Source: an uncultured Streptomyces sp. (GTDB taxonomy: Bacteria > Actinomycetota > Actinomycetes > Streptomycetales > Streptomycetaceae). Taken from it: a DNA stretch of 64,000 nt. Under the pieces are notes generated by a model. It was given only the letters and a program-made list of their open reading frames with translations, ran no database searches and was not told the origin of the DNA. The translations under genes were made by a program, and so were the position numbers. The stretch is from positions 1 through 64,000 of the forward strand of contig NZ_CANLBS010000009.1 of the NCBI RefSeq assembly GCF_947488945.1, in the 5' to 3' direction. This document shows, one piece after another, positions 16,451-25,180 of the stretch; position 1 is the first letter of the stretch; every line of letters begins with the position of its first letter.

Positions 16451-16484
16451 GGGTCCGGTGCGCGGACGCCCGCGCACCGGACCC
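16451..16484. terminator. Bidirectional terminator between SARP gene and peptide operon
   Basis: A perfect 15-bp inverted repeat (GGGTCCGGTGCGCGG and its complement) encloses a 4-nt loop between the convergent SARP and MFS stop codons. It would end both transcripts. Confidence 0.7.
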
Positions 16485-16492
16485 CCCGGAGA

Positions 16493-17746
16493 TCAGGCGG
16501 CCGGGGCGTCGGCTCCGGCCGCGTCGGCGGCGGGCGACTCCACGCCGCGGCGGGCGCGGGCGACGGACGGACCGATCGCGGCGACCCCGACCAGGAAGAT
16601 CAGTCCCACCGCGAGCCAGCCGGCCGTCTCGTGCCCGACCACCAGGAGCGACACGGCGGCCGGCCCGATCGTCGCCTGGATCACCATGTGCAGGTGGAAG
16701 GCGCCCAGGTACTCGCCCCGCGCGTGCTCGGGGGCGAGCCCGAAGCCCAGGCCGAAGCCGCTGGCGGACTGCCAGAGTTCGGCCAGCGTGAGCAGCAGCA
16801 CGGCGACGAGCACGACCGCGCCGGTCGCGACGTTCCCGAAGCCGCCCCCGACGGCGAGGGCCACACAGGCGAGGGCGCTGACGAGGCCGGCCCTGCGGGC
16901 GGCGGTGACGGCACCGTCCAGGGTGTCCGAGCCCCGGGAGGCCGCCACCTGGAAGAGGACCACCAGCACGGTGTTCACCCCCATGACCAGCGGGACGATG
17001 CCGTGCGGGAGGCTGGTGCCGCGCACGATCCACAGCGGGATGCCCACCAGCAGGACGGCGCTGTGCAGGGCCAGCAGGCTGGAGGCGCCGACGACGGCGA
17101 GGAACGGCCGGTCGCGCAGGGCGCGGAACCGGCCGCGGCCGCCACCGGCCGGCTTGGCGAGGGTCGCCGGCAGCGTCAGCACCAGGGCGGCGGCCAGCAG
17201 GAAGGTGAGCCCGTTGCCCAGCGGCAACGCCTGGAGCGCGGCCCCGCCGAGGCCGATCAGGAGCGCGGAGACCAGGGTGCCGATGGTGAAGCCCACGTTG
17301 AACAGGGAACGCAGGGCGGCCCGCGCGGTCACCCGGTCCTTCTCCGGGATCAGGTCCATCACCAGGGCGCCGAAGGCCGGCCCGCAGCCGAATTCGAGCG
17401 CGCCGATGAGGATCACCAGCGGGAAGAACAGGACGGCCGAGTCCACCAGCGGGTACAGCGTGTACGCGCCGGCGAGCAGAAACAGCAGGATCGACAGCAG
17501 CCGCCGGGCGCCGGTCCGGTCGGTCATCCGGCCGAGCAGGACGCTCGACAGGAAGCCGCTGAACCCGGCCAGCGAGAGCCCGAGACCGACGGTGGCGACG
17601 GGCAGGTCCGCGACGAGGACGAAATAGACCGCCGAACCCGACAGGAACAGGCCGTTGCCCATGCTGTCGAGGAAGTGCAGGACGCCCAGCGTCCTGGCGG
17701 GGCCGGTGAGCGTGGAGAAGTTGTCCCGGACGAATTTCTTCAGCAT
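16493..17746 (-). CDS. MFS transporter, last gene of the peptide operon
   Basis: At 417 aa with about 12 hydrophobic segments, this is a major facilitator protein. LLGRMTDRTGARR in the loop after the second helix (about 63-75) is the MFS motif A region. I start it at MLKKFVRDNFSTL (17746). An in-frame ATG at 17809 would add 21 Pro/Arg-rich residues and neither has a clear ribosome site. It lies about 100 nt after the non-catalytic M16 gene on the same strand. In RiPP clusters an MFS protein usually exports the mature product and gives immunity. Substrate is inferred from context only. The C-terminus is hydrophilic (RARRGVESPAADAAGAD). Confidence 0.78.
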   Translation of the reverse strand: MLKKFVRDNFSTLTGPARTLGVLHFLDSMGNGLFLSGSAVYFVLVADLPVATVGLGLSLAGFSGFLSSVLLGRMTDRTGARRLLSILLFLLAGAYTLYPLVDSAVLFFPLVILIGALEFGCGPAFGALVMDLIPEKDRVTARAALRSLFNVGFTIGTLVSALLIGLGGAALQALPLGNGLTFLLAAALVLTLPATLAKPAGGGRGRFRALRDRPFLAVVGASSLLALHSAVLLVGIPLWIVRGTSLPHGIVPLVMGVNTVLVVLFQVAASRGSDTLDGAVTAARRAGLVSALACVALAVGGGFGNVATGAVVLVAVLLLTLAELWQSASGFGLGFGLAPEHARGEYLGAFHLHMVIQATIGPAAVSLLVVGHETAGWLAVGLIFLVGVAAIGPSVARARRGVESPAADAAGADAPAA

Positions 17747-17847
17747 GCGCGGGGCCGATCGACGGAGGCGGACGGGCGGGGGCGTGGTCTTCGGGCAGGG
17801 CGTGGCCATCGGGCGGGGCGCGGTGACCGGGCGGGGCCGGGGCGGGT

Positions 17848-19137
17848 TCAGACGGGCGGCGGGGGCAGGCCGGGCGCGAGGGCCGGGGCGACGACCACCC
17901 CGGTCGTGCCGGGCGCCAGGTGGGCGGCGGCGACGCGGGCCACGTCCTCGGCCGTGGTGGCGCGCAGCCGGTCCTCGTACCCGCGGAGCCAGTCGGGGGC
18001 CAGCCCGCTCGCCAGGACGCCGGTGAGGGTGGAGGCGGTGCCCGAGCGCGAGGAGCAGGCCATCGCCATCGAACCGACGGCGTAGTGGCACGCGCCGCTC
18101 AGCTCGGGGCCGGTGAAACCGCCCGCCGCGAGCCGGTCCAGTTCCTCGCGGATCAGGACCAGGGCACGGGCGGCGCCGTCGTTGCGCACGTCGGCCTCGA
18201 CGGTGAACGCGGCCGTCCGGCCGAGCGGGTCGAGCACCGCGCGCGGGGCGTACGCGAGCCCCTCGCGCTCCCGCAGCACGCGGGTCAGCCGGCTGCCGAA
18301 GTAGCCGCCGAGCATGAGGACGGCCAGCTGGAGGGCGGGGTAGTCCCGGTCGCCGCGGCCGGGGACGTGCCCGCCCAGCCGGATCAGCGTCTGGGGAGCG
18401 GCGGGCAGCACCAGCGTGACGGGCCCGCGGCCGGACGGTCCCGGCCGGGGCCCCTGCGCCGGGCCGGGACCGGACGCGGCCGGTCCGGACGGGGGCGTCC
18501 CCGGACCGGGCAGCAGCGCCGTCGCGTCCGCCAGCAGCGCGTCGGCGGGGCCGGGGCCCACCACGACGGCCCGGCGGCCGGCCGCGGGCGCGCCCGCGAG
18601 CAGGGCGGACGCCTCCGGCCCGGTGACCGCCGCCGCCTCGGCCGCCGTCGCCGGGCGCCCGTAGGGGTGGTCGCCGTACACGGCGGCCAGGAAGCCGTTC
18701 CGGGCCACCACGGCGGGGTGCCCGGCGGCGGCGGTGAGGCCCTCGGCCACGCGGGCCGCCGCGCGCCCCACGCGCTCCGGGGTGAAAGTGCCGTCCGCGG
18801 CGACGGTGGCGGCGACCCGGCCGCAGACGTCGGCCAGGTCGTCCCGGAAGGTGCGCAGCGCGATCACCAGCCGGTCGCCCCGCACCTCGGTCCGGACCAC
18901 CGCCAGCGCGCCCACGGCCTCCTCCAGCGCGGCCCCGACCACCTCGGCCGCGATCTTGGTACGGGTGGTGTGCGCCGCCGGGGCCGGAGCCAGCGGGAGC
19001 AGCAGGCGGGCCTCGGCGAGTCCGCCGGCGCCGGGCCGGGCGACGGCGACGGCGGTGCCGCGCGGACCGGCCGTGTCCAGGTGCTCCGGCGGCACGAAGT
19101 GCGGTTCGGGCAGGACCGGCGGGGCGGGTGCGTTCAT
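17848..19137 (-). CDS. M16 peptidase-like, non-catalytic subunit
   Basis: This 429-aa protein is an M16B family member lacking the zinc motif HXXEH. In its place the N-terminal domain has AHTTRTKIAAEVVG. What is kept is the second-subunit signature GGYFGSRLTRVLREREGLAY (about 277-296), carrying the Arg and Tyr that position the substrate backbone in M16 heterodimers. A Pro/Gly-rich linker lies around 207-240. It begins inside the stop codon of the catalytic M16 gene upstream (ATGA), which fits 1:1 production of a heterodimer. In other RiPP clusters such pairs cleave leader peptides, and that is the role I infer here. Confidence 0.75.
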   Translation of the reverse strand: MNAPAPPVLPEPHFVPPEHLDTAGPRGTAVAVARPGAGGLAEARLLLPLAPAPAAHTTRTKIAAEVVGAALEEAVGALAVVRTEVRGDRLVIALRTFRDDLADVCGRVAATVAADGTFTPERVGRAAARVAEGLTAAAGHPAVVARNGFLAAVYGDHPYGRPATAAEAAAVTGPEASALLAGAPAAGRRAVVVGPGPADALLADATALLPGPGTPPSGPAASGPGPAQGPRPGPSGRGPVTLVLPAAPQTLIRLGGHVPGRGDRDYPALQLAVLMLGGYFGSRLTRVLREREGLAYAPRAVLDPLGRTAAFTVEADVRNDGAARALVLIREELDRLAAGGFTGPELSGACHYAVGSMAMACSSRSGTASTLTGVLASGLAPDWLRGYEDRLRATTAEDVARVAAAHLAPGTTGVVVAPALAPGLPPPPV

Positions 19138-20438
19138 CGGACGGCTCCTGACGGCACCGGGCCGGCGGGCAGGCCGGCCGGGGCGGGAAGGCTGGTGATC
19201 CGGGCTCCCGGACGGTTCGCGTAGTGGCCCGCCCACCGGGCCACCTCCTCGTCCGGCACCGCGCGCAGCGCGTCGGGCAGCCCGGCCAGGTGGTGCGGAT
19301 CGCCGTGGACGGCCGCGCCGACGGCGAGCCAGGAGGCGCGGCTGGTCACCGAGTCCAGCTCCGCGTGCAGGTGCAGCGCGGTCTGCCGGCGGATGACGGC
19401 GAGCGGCTCCGCGATCGGGATCCGGGCTTCGGCGACGCGGCCGAGCAGCCGGCGCAGGCACGCCTCCGCCTCGTCGGGCGAGGCGTCCGCCGGGTGCGGG
19501 AAGTCGACGGAGAACAGGGTGTCGTGGGCGACGTCGAAGGGGTTGCCGGTGCGGCTCACCCGCGCCCGGAAGCCGCCCCAGGGGCGGTCGGCGGGGGTGT
19601 GGCAGTCGCAGGCCTCCCCGAGCGTCTCGACGAGTTCACTCAGCAGCACCGTCGCCAGGTGACCGGCCGGGTCGGCCGAGGGGGAGGGACTGCGGAAGCC
19701 GCAGACGGTACGGCCCGCCGGGGCCACCCGGTCGGCGCGCTCCCGCCGCCGGGGAGCGGTCGAGGGCCCTTCCCCGACGGGGGCCCGGCGCCAGGTGGGC
19801 CGGGCGGGCAGCGTGCCCAGCGTCCGGGCGACGAGCTCCCGCGCCCGGTCAGGGTCGAAGTCGCCCGCCAGCACCAGGTGGACGTTCTCCGGGGCGTACG
19901 AGCGGTCGTGGAACGCACTCAGCGCCTCGGGGTCCAGTCCGGCCAGCGCCTCGGCGTCGCCGTAGCCGTTGTGCCGGTTCTCCCACGAGTCGTGCAGCAG
20001 GTCCGGCAGGTCGAACAGGACCAGTCCGCCGTGCGGTCGCTGGAGGATGTTGCGCCGGATCTCGGCGAGCACCACGTCCTTCTGGGCGGTGACGTGCCCG
20101 GTGGACAGGTCGGGGTCGGCCAGCCGCTCGTGCTCGATGCGCAGCCCGATCTCCAGGCCGTCCGCCGGCAGCACCGAGGTGAACTGGGTGTAGTCGGCGG
20201 CCGTCCGCGCGTTCATGGTGCCGCCCATGGCGAGGACGGCGTCGGTCAGCGGCCGACTGCTGGACGCGCCCTGGACCAGGACGTGTTCGAGGAGGTGGGC
20301 GGCGCCCGCGACCGGCTCGTTGCGGAAGCCGGTGCCCACGTGCAGGCAGACCGCGACGACATGGGTGCCGGGCAGCGGCTCCAGCAGGACGCGCATCCCG
20401 TTGTCGAGCCGCAGGCTCCCCGGTATCGGCCCGGTCAT
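19134..20438 (-). CDS. M16 zinc peptidase, catalytic subunit
   Basis: This 434-aa protein has the inverted zinc-binding motif HLLEH at about 48-52 (His48, Glu51, His52) with the third ligand Glu near 126 in QKDVVLAEIRRN, as in pitrilysin/processing-peptidase proteins. The N-terminal strand LRLDNGMRVLLEPLPGTHVV is typical of the family. Its ATG overlaps the GNAT stop (ATGA), and GGAGGGG lies at good spacing upstream. Its partner is encoded next, so the active enzyme is probably a heterodimer with a closed chamber suited to short unfolded peptides such as a RiPP leader. The acceptor cleavage site in the 57-aa precursor cannot be predicted. Confidence 0.8.
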   Translation of the reverse strand: MTGPIPGSLRLDNGMRVLLEPLPGTHVVAVCLHVGTGFRNEPVAGAAHLLEHVLVQGASSSRPLTDAVLAMGGTMNARTAADYTQFTSVLPADGLEIGLRIEHERLADPDLSTGHVTAQKDVVLAEIRRNILQRPHGGLVLFDLPDLLHDSWENRHNGYGDAEALAGLDPEALSAFHDRSYAPENVHLVLAGDFDPDRARELVARTLGTLPARPTWRRAPVGEGPSTAPRRRERADRVAPAGRTVCGFRSPSPSADPAGHLATVLLSELVETLGEACDCHTPADRPWGGFRARVSRTGNPFDVAHDTLFSVDFPHPADASPDEAEACLRRLLGRVAEARIPIAEPLAVIRRQTALHLHAELDSVTSRASWLAVGAAVHGDPHHLAGLPDALRAVPDEEVARWAGHYANRPGARITSLPAPAGLPAGPVPSGAVR

Positions 20439-20959
20439 CGCGGCCCCTCCCCGCGCAGGGCGGCGTACAGCACCTGGTCGTGCCAGGCGCCGGACCGCCA
20501 CTGGGCCCGGCGCAGGACGCCCTCCTGGACGAACCCGGCCTTTTCCAGGGCGCGTTGCTCGGCGATGTTGGCGTGGTCGGTCCACGCTTGGACGCGCTCG
20601 GCACGCGTGTGGTCGAAGAGGTACCCCAGCAGGAGGCGCTGCGCCTCGGTGCCGATGCCCCGGCCGCGCACCGGGGGGAACAGTCCGATGGCCACCGTCC
20701 AGCAGGACGACGTGTCGGGCCGCCCCCAGGAGGAACGGAACCACTCGGTCCGCCCCACCGTCTCCCCGTCCGCCGCCACGCTCAGCATGCCTCCGTCGGG
20801 GCCCAGCAGCCCGTCCTCGGGGAGGCGGCGGCGCAGCCCCGTGGCCGGGGTGAAGCCGAACCACTGGTAGGGCCCGGTCCCCTCCTCGGTGGCGAACTCC
20901 CGCTCGAAGAGGAAGAGATCGGCTTCGGTGACGGGCCGCAGGGAGACTTCATGGTTCAC
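20435..20959 (-). CDS. GNAT N-acetyltransferase (RimJ/RimL type)
   Basis: This 174-aa acetyl-CoA-dependent transferase has the acetyl-CoA binding motif in VRGRGIGTEAQRLL (about 96-109) and the C-terminal ALEKAGFVQEGVLRRAQW (about 137-154) characteristic of RimJ/RimL-like enzymes that acetylate peptide or protein N-termini. It starts with a GTG sharing bases with the AAC(3) stop (GTGA). In this operon it might cap the N-terminus of the mature peptide or inactivate it inside the producer. Neither role is proven by the sequence. Confidence 0.75.
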   Translation of the reverse strand: MNHEVSLRPVTEADLFLFEREFATEEGTGPYQWFGFTPATGLRRRLPEDGLLGPDGGMLSVAADGETVGRTEWFRSSWGRPDTSSCWTVAIGLFPPVRGRGIGTEAQRLLLGYLFDHTRAERVQAWTDHANIAEQRALEKAGFVQEGVLRRAQWRSGAWHDQVLYAALRGEGPR

Positions 20960-21909
20960 GTGGTGCTCCTGGTGGTGGGTGTTTCCTCGTACGCGCGCTC
21001 CTCGTCGGCCCAGTCCGCGAGCAGCACGGGAAGGGGACCGTCCGCCTCGACGACGTCGCGCCAGCCGGGCGGCGCGACGCCGCGCCGCAGGTCGCGGTGG
21101 GCGAGCATGCGGCGCGCGGCGAAGCGCACCAGCGGCCGCAGGGGCACCGCACGGCAGACCGCGTCACCGACGCGCACCGCGCGCACCGGCCCGCCGCCCT
21201 CTTCGTACGCCGTCCCGACGGCCGGGAAGTCGCCCTCCCAGACGAGGAGTTCAGGTACGTCATACCAGTCGGTCGCACCGTCCGCCCCGGCGCGGGGCAG
21301 CGCCCACCGGCCGGCCCGGCGGCCCGGATAGGCCACCTGGTACTCGGCGAGGTGCAGGGCCGTGCAGCGGTCCCACCCCGTCCCCAGCATCAGGACCGTG
21401 GCGTCGAGGTCCCACAGGTGCCCCAGCGGGCCCTGCGCGGAGAACCGCCAGGCGTCGGGATGGCTACCGACGACGGTGGCGGCGAGCGGGCCCTCGGCCG
21501 CGAACGACACGTGCGGGTGCGAGGACCGCAGGGCGTCCGGCAGCGACCGCACCAGGTCCGGCACCGCGCCGACGGTCCGCGCGACCGGGGTGCGCAGCGG
21601 GTCGTACACGGGCATCTCGGCGGCCACGGCGGCCGTGTCCGCCACCTCGGAGGGCTGGGCCAGGTCGCGGCGGAGCCAGGTCGAGGGGTGGCAGAGCTGC
21701 GGGGTGAAGGCGGGCACCACGAGGGTGCCGTCGGGCCCGAGCGCGTCCCGCAGCGCGAGGTGGACGGTCTGCGCGCCGCCGGCCACGTAGCCGAAGGAGC
21801 GCAGCGACGAGTGGACCAGGACCACGCTCGCGGGGCCGACTCCGAGGGCTTCCAGGCCCCGGGCGATGCTGCCGCGCGTCACGACCGGGCGGGGAGCGGG
21901 GCCGGTCAC
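20956..21909 (-). CDS. AAC(3)-family N-acetyltransferase
   Basis: This 317-aa protein belongs to the antibiotic_NAT/AAC(3) fold, which uses acetyl-CoA to acetylate amines, classically the 3-amino group of aminoglycosides. It keeps VHSSLRSFGYVAGGAQTV (about 24-41), the GTLVVPAFTPQLCHP strand, SSHPHVSFAAEGPLA, and TALHLAEYQVAYPGR, all matching conserved segments of the family. Start: two consecutive GTG codons follow GGAGGAGCG, and I choose the one overlapping the peptidase stop (GTGA). No aminoglycoside pathway is visible, and the gene is locked by overlaps into the peptide operon, so tailoring or self-protection toward the peptide is more likely than aminoglycoside resistance. Core residues contain no Lys, so the acceptor would be the N-terminus or a modified side chain. 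Confidence 0.78.
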   Translation of the reverse strand: MTGPAPRPVVTRGSIARGLEALGVGPASVVLVHSSLRSFGYVAGGAQTVHLALRDALGPDGTLVVPAFTPQLCHPSTWLRRDLAQPSEVADTAAVAAEMPVYDPLRTPVARTVGAVPDLVRSLPDALRSSHPHVSFAAEGPLAATVVGSHPDAWRFSAQGPLGHLWDLDATVLMLGTGWDRCTALHLAEYQVAYPGRRAGRWALPRAGADGATDWYDVPELLVWEGDFPAVGTAYEEGGGPVRAVRVGDAVCRAVPLRPLVRFAARRMLAHRDLRRGVAPPGWRDVVEADGPLPVLLADWADEERAYEETPTTRSTT

Positions 21910-23909
21910 CACCGCTCCTCCCCCGCGCCGGTCCCGGCGGCCGGCCCGGCGTCCGTTCCCGCGTCCGGTCGCGTGCCGGGCGGGCGGAACTCGTCGGCGC
22001 ACGCCGTGAGCGCCCACCGGTACCAGGCGCGCACGTTGCCGGGCCGGCTCAGCGGGTGCGCCTCCGTCGGGAAGAACGCCACCTCGCTGCGGGCGCCCTC
22101 GCTCAGCAGCGACCGGTGGGCTCGCAGGGTCTCGGTGGGCGGCACCAGTCCGTCGTGCACCCCGTGCGAGAGCAGCACGCGGGTGCCGGGCAGCACCGGG
22201 CGGCGGGGCAGGCTCTGCGCGAGGTAGTCGGCCTCGCGCGCCGCCAGGTCGCCGTACTCGCGCACCCACTGCCAGCCGACGTCGCTGCCGGCCGCCACCT
22301 GGACGAAGTCGAGCGGCGCGGCGTGCGCCGCCACCAGCCGGGGGCGCAGCTCCGCCGCCGTGGCCAGCGCCAGGTAGCCGCCGAAACTGCCGCCCATCAG
22401 GGCGAGGTCGGTGGCCTCCAGGCCGGCGTCGGCCCGGAGCATGCGCACCTGTTCGGCGGCGGCCGCGGCGATGCCGGTGCGCCAGGCGCGCCAGCCCGCG
22501 CCGACGGCGGCCCCGTAGCCGAGACTCAGGGGCGGCTCGACCAGGGCCACCGCGTAGCCCTGCGCCACGAACGGCCAGGGGTTCCAGCGCCAGGACCACT
22601 CCGTCCAGCTCTTGAAGGGGCCACCGTGGAAGAAGACGACGGTGGCCCGCGCCGGCCCGTCGTCGGGCAGGCAGAGCCAGCTCGCCAGCGGGCCCGCCAC
22701 GCCCCCGACCCGCTGGGTGCGGTGGGCCGCCCGGCCCGGGACCGGCGGCAGCCGGGTCGTCTCCACCCGCTCGGCGGCGCCGGTGCGCAGGTCCACCACG
22801 TCCAGGGCCGGCGGCACGTCGGGGGTGGAGACCAGCACGGAGGCGTACTCGTCCCACACCCGCAGATGGAGGACCGACCCCCCGACCGGCACGGTCGTCC
22901 AGCCGCCGCCGTCCGGGTCGTACACGTGGACGGACCGGCGCGGCCCGTCCTCGGCCGTGCAGACGAGCTTCCCGGAGCGGGTCCAGCCGGCCGGCCGCTG
23001 CCACAGGCCGCCCGGCTCGGTCAGCCTCCGCAACTCCCCCGTGGAGCCGTCCAGTACGCAGGCGATCTGCGCGGGCGGCTCGTCGCCGGACGGGACCGTG
23101 GTGCCGAGGTAGGCGACGGAGCCACCGCGCGGGTGCTGCACCGGATAGCAGAGGTCCAGCCCCTCGAAGTCGAGCGGACGCCCGTGCGGCGACCCCTCCC
23201 CGTCGACGGCGACCGCGAGCAGCGAGAAACGGCGCACCCCGCCGGGCGACTGCGCGCACATCCCGAGCAGCAGGGTCCCGGCCCCGGCCCAGGCCGCTTC
23301 GCCGGTGAGTTGCCGGCCCGCCGGCACCTCGATGGGCAGCTCGCGCGGCGCCCCGTCGGCGCTGGTCGTGAGCAGCAGGACGCGCCAGGCGTCGAGAGGG
23401 CGGCGGGCCGCGCCGAGCGAGAGGTCCGAGCCGTCGGACCACACCGCGTCGGACCCGGCGAACAGCCCGCGCGGATGGCGGACCGAGGCGTCGGCGACGC
23501 CGACGACACAGACGACGTCGGCGGTCCCGGGCCGGTCGGCGAGGCCCAGCACCCGCCCGGAGGTGTGGTGCAGCACCCGCTCCGGGCCGCCGGTCCGGCG
23601 CAGCACGAGGCTCTGGCCCTGCCGGCGGCGTACGCACACGAATCCGCCCGGCACCCGCACCGCCTCGTCGGCGTACGGCATCGTCCACACCGGACTCCAG
23701 GCGCCCGCGGCGTCCCGCGCGTACGCGACCAGGGTGGGGACCAGCGCGTTGTCCGGGGCCGGTGCCGAGACGCCGAGCAGCACCTCGTCGCCGCCGAACG
23801 CGGCGACCTGTCCGGCCCGCGGTTCGAGGACCAGTTCCTCCACGAAGCCCATGGCCCGCCCGAAGGGCGTCTGCCCGGGAGGGGCCTTCTCGGCGGTGGG
23901 CGCGGTCAT
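21906..23909 (-). CDS. S9 prolyl-oligopeptidase-like serine peptidase
   Basis: This 667-aa protein has an N-terminal beta-propeller region (about 30-410) that gates access and a C-terminal alpha/beta-hydrolase domain. The catalytic triad is visible: Ser near 508 in GGSFGGYL, Asp near 586 in GVHDGLVPP, and His near 618 in TEAHPLSRPG. HGGPFKSWTEW supplies the oxyanion region. S9 enzymes cut short peptides, often after proline, and the propeller excludes folded proteins. The ATG overlaps the TfuA stop by one base (TGATG). No signal peptide is present, so it is cytoplasmic. In this operon it probably trims the leader or degrades it after M16 cleavage. The precursor contains Pro at residues 19, 32 and 47. 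Confidence 0.8.
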   Translation of the reverse strand: MTAPTAEKAPPGQTPFGRAMGFVEELVLEPRAGQVAAFGGDEVLLGVSAPAPDNALVPTLVAYARDAAGAWSPVWTMPYADEAVRVPGGFVCVRRRQGQSLVLRRTGGPERVLHHTSGRVLGLADRPGTADVVCVVGVADASVRHPRGLFAGSDAVWSDGSDLSLGAARRPLDAWRVLLLTTSADGAPRELPIEVPAGRQLTGEAAWAGAGTLLLGMCAQSPGGVRRFSLLAVAVDGEGSPHGRPLDFEGLDLCYPVQHPRGGSVAYLGTTVPSGDEPPAQIACVLDGSTGELRRLTEPGGLWQRPAGWTRSGKLVCTAEDGPRRSVHVYDPDGGGWTTVPVGGSVLHLRVWDEYASVLVSTPDVPPALDVVDLRTGAAERVETTRLPPVPGRAAHRTQRVGGVAGPLASWLCLPDDGPARATVVFFHGGPFKSWTEWSWRWNPWPFVAQGYAVALVEPPLSLGYGAAVGAGWRAWRTGIAAAAAEQVRMLRADAGLEATDLALMGGSFGGYLALATAAELRPRLVAAHAAPLDFVQVAAGSDVGWQWVREYGDLAAREADYLAQSLPRRPVLPGTRVLLSHGVHDGLVPPTETLRAHRSLLSEGARSEVAFFPTEAHPLSRPGNVRAWYRWALTACADEFRPPGTRPDAGTDAGPAAGTGAGEERW

Positions 23910-25180
23910 CAGGCCGCCGTCCGGGCGAGGCGGTCGACCAGTTCCAGATCGAACACCCGGGCCAGCCGGGCGGCTTCCTGCTCGTCCCGGAACCCGCGCT
24001 CCAGGACGCACAGCCGGTACTCGTGGTCGCTGCGCGCCTGCCACAGGTCGCGCAGCACGAGGTGGCAGCGCCCGGTCGGGGCCGGCGGGCGGCCCGCCGG
24101 CGGCAGCAGGCGCAGGCACCAGCGCTCGACCTCGGCGGGCGAGGCGCCGGCCAGCGCCTCGGGCGGCAGGTCGTGGTAGACGAGTCGGCCCGGCGGCAGC
24201 CGGAACGTGCGGGCCAGCAGCCGTTCGTCCGCCGTCCAGCCCACGGTGGCCGCCGTGGACCGGGCCAGCAGGGCTTCGGGGCGCGGGGCCGGTGGGAAGC
24301 CCGCCGCGGCCAGCACCCGTCCGGCGTCCGCGTCCGGCGCCGGACCGGCGGCGGTGGCCGCGAGCCGCAGGGCGTAGGCGCGGTGCCGGTCGGGGAAGTC
24401 GGCCGCGAACAACTGCAGGCAGGCCAGCGCGATCCGGGCCGTCACCCGCGAGCCGGGCAGCAGCGGCCGGTGGTCGAACTCGCCCTCCCGGCCGTACGAG
24501 CTGTGCCAGACGGACGCGGCCGGAACGGAGACGGCCGCGGGGGCGTCCTCGGCGGCCAGCGCCAGCAGGGCGTCCTGCTTCTTCACGTCACCGTGCTCGG
24601 CGATCTCGGCGAGCACCGCCTCCACCGCCCCGCGCGCGTCCCCGGCCCGGTGCAGCAGGGCGCGGGCCGACCGCTCGGTGAAGTGCAGTGCCGCCGCCGC
24701 CCGTTCGGCCTCCGCCGCGGCCTGCGCGTCCAGCTTCCCGGCGGCCAGCAGCCTTCCCGCGGCGTGCCGCACCGCGACCAGCGGCAGGGTCAGCCCGCGG
24801 GCGGCGCCCTCGTCCTCGCCGTCGTCCGCGTGCAGCAGCGCGACGTCGGAGTCCGCGACGAGCCGGCCGTCGCGTGCCTGCCCGTAGACGTGGCCGATGC
24901 CGCGCATGCCGAAGCCGTCCAGCTCCGCGGCGCGGAGCGCACCGAGGCTGGCCGCCCCGGCGACGTGCACCCCGCGGGCCAGCTGGGCCAGGATCTCCTT
25001 GTGCCGGATCGGGGCGAAGTGCTGGTAGACGCCGTCCACGATCAGGATCCGGTCACCGGGGCGCGCGTCGAGCGCGTACAGGTCGCCGTGCCGGACCGGC
25101 GGCAGATAGGTGTACCCGTGGTCGGGGCGTTCGGACGGGGGCAGCGTCGGGCCCACGAACGCGAAGCGGCGGGACGTCAC
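23909..25180 (-). CDS. TfuA-like protein, YcaO partner
   Basis: This 423-aa protein has an N-terminal TfuA domain (about 1-215) with the family's hallmark blocks FAFVGPTLPPSE, GDRILIVDGVYQHFAPIRHK, GVHVAGAASLGALRAAEL and GFGMRGIGHVYG. The C-terminal half (215-423) is less conserved and ends with a helical region rich in Arg/Leu. TfuA proteins work with a YcaO enzyme to form thioamide bonds in peptide backbones, known from methanogen McrA and thioviridamide-type RiPPs, probably by delivering sulfur. The GTG start overlaps the YcaO stop (GTGA), which supports partnership. This is the strongest single indicator of the product chemistry. Confidence 0.85.
   Translation of the reverse strand: MTSRRFAFVGPTLPPSERPDHGYTYLPPVRHGDLYALDARPGDRILIVDGVYQHFAPIRHKEILAQLARGVHVAGAASLGALRAAELDGFGMRGIGHVYGQARDGRLVADSDVALLHADDGEDEGAARGLTLPLVAVRHAAGRLLAAGKLDAQAAAEAERAAAALHFTERSARALLHRAGDARGAVEAVLAEIAEHGDVKKQDALLALAAEDAPAAVSVPAASVWHSSYGREGEFDHRPLLPGSRVTARIALACLQLFAADFPDRHRAYALRLAATAAGPAPDADAGRVLAAAGFPPAPRPEALLARSTAATVGWTADERLLARTFRLPPGRLVYHDLPPEALAGASPAEVERWCLRLLPPAGRPPAPTGRCHLVLRDLWQARSDHEYRLCVLERGFRDEQEAARLARVFDLELVDRLARTAA

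Noticed and set aside
16493-17809. Longer N-terminus of the MFS transporter starting at 17809
   Set aside because: The extra 21 residues are Pro/Arg-rich and unlike a transporter start. MLKKFVRDNF is more natural, though no strong ribosome site settles it.
20956-21909. Plain aminoglycoside resistance gene
   Set aside because: It is embedded by overlaps on both sides in the peptide operon and no aminoglycoside genes are near, so I keep the family name but not that function.
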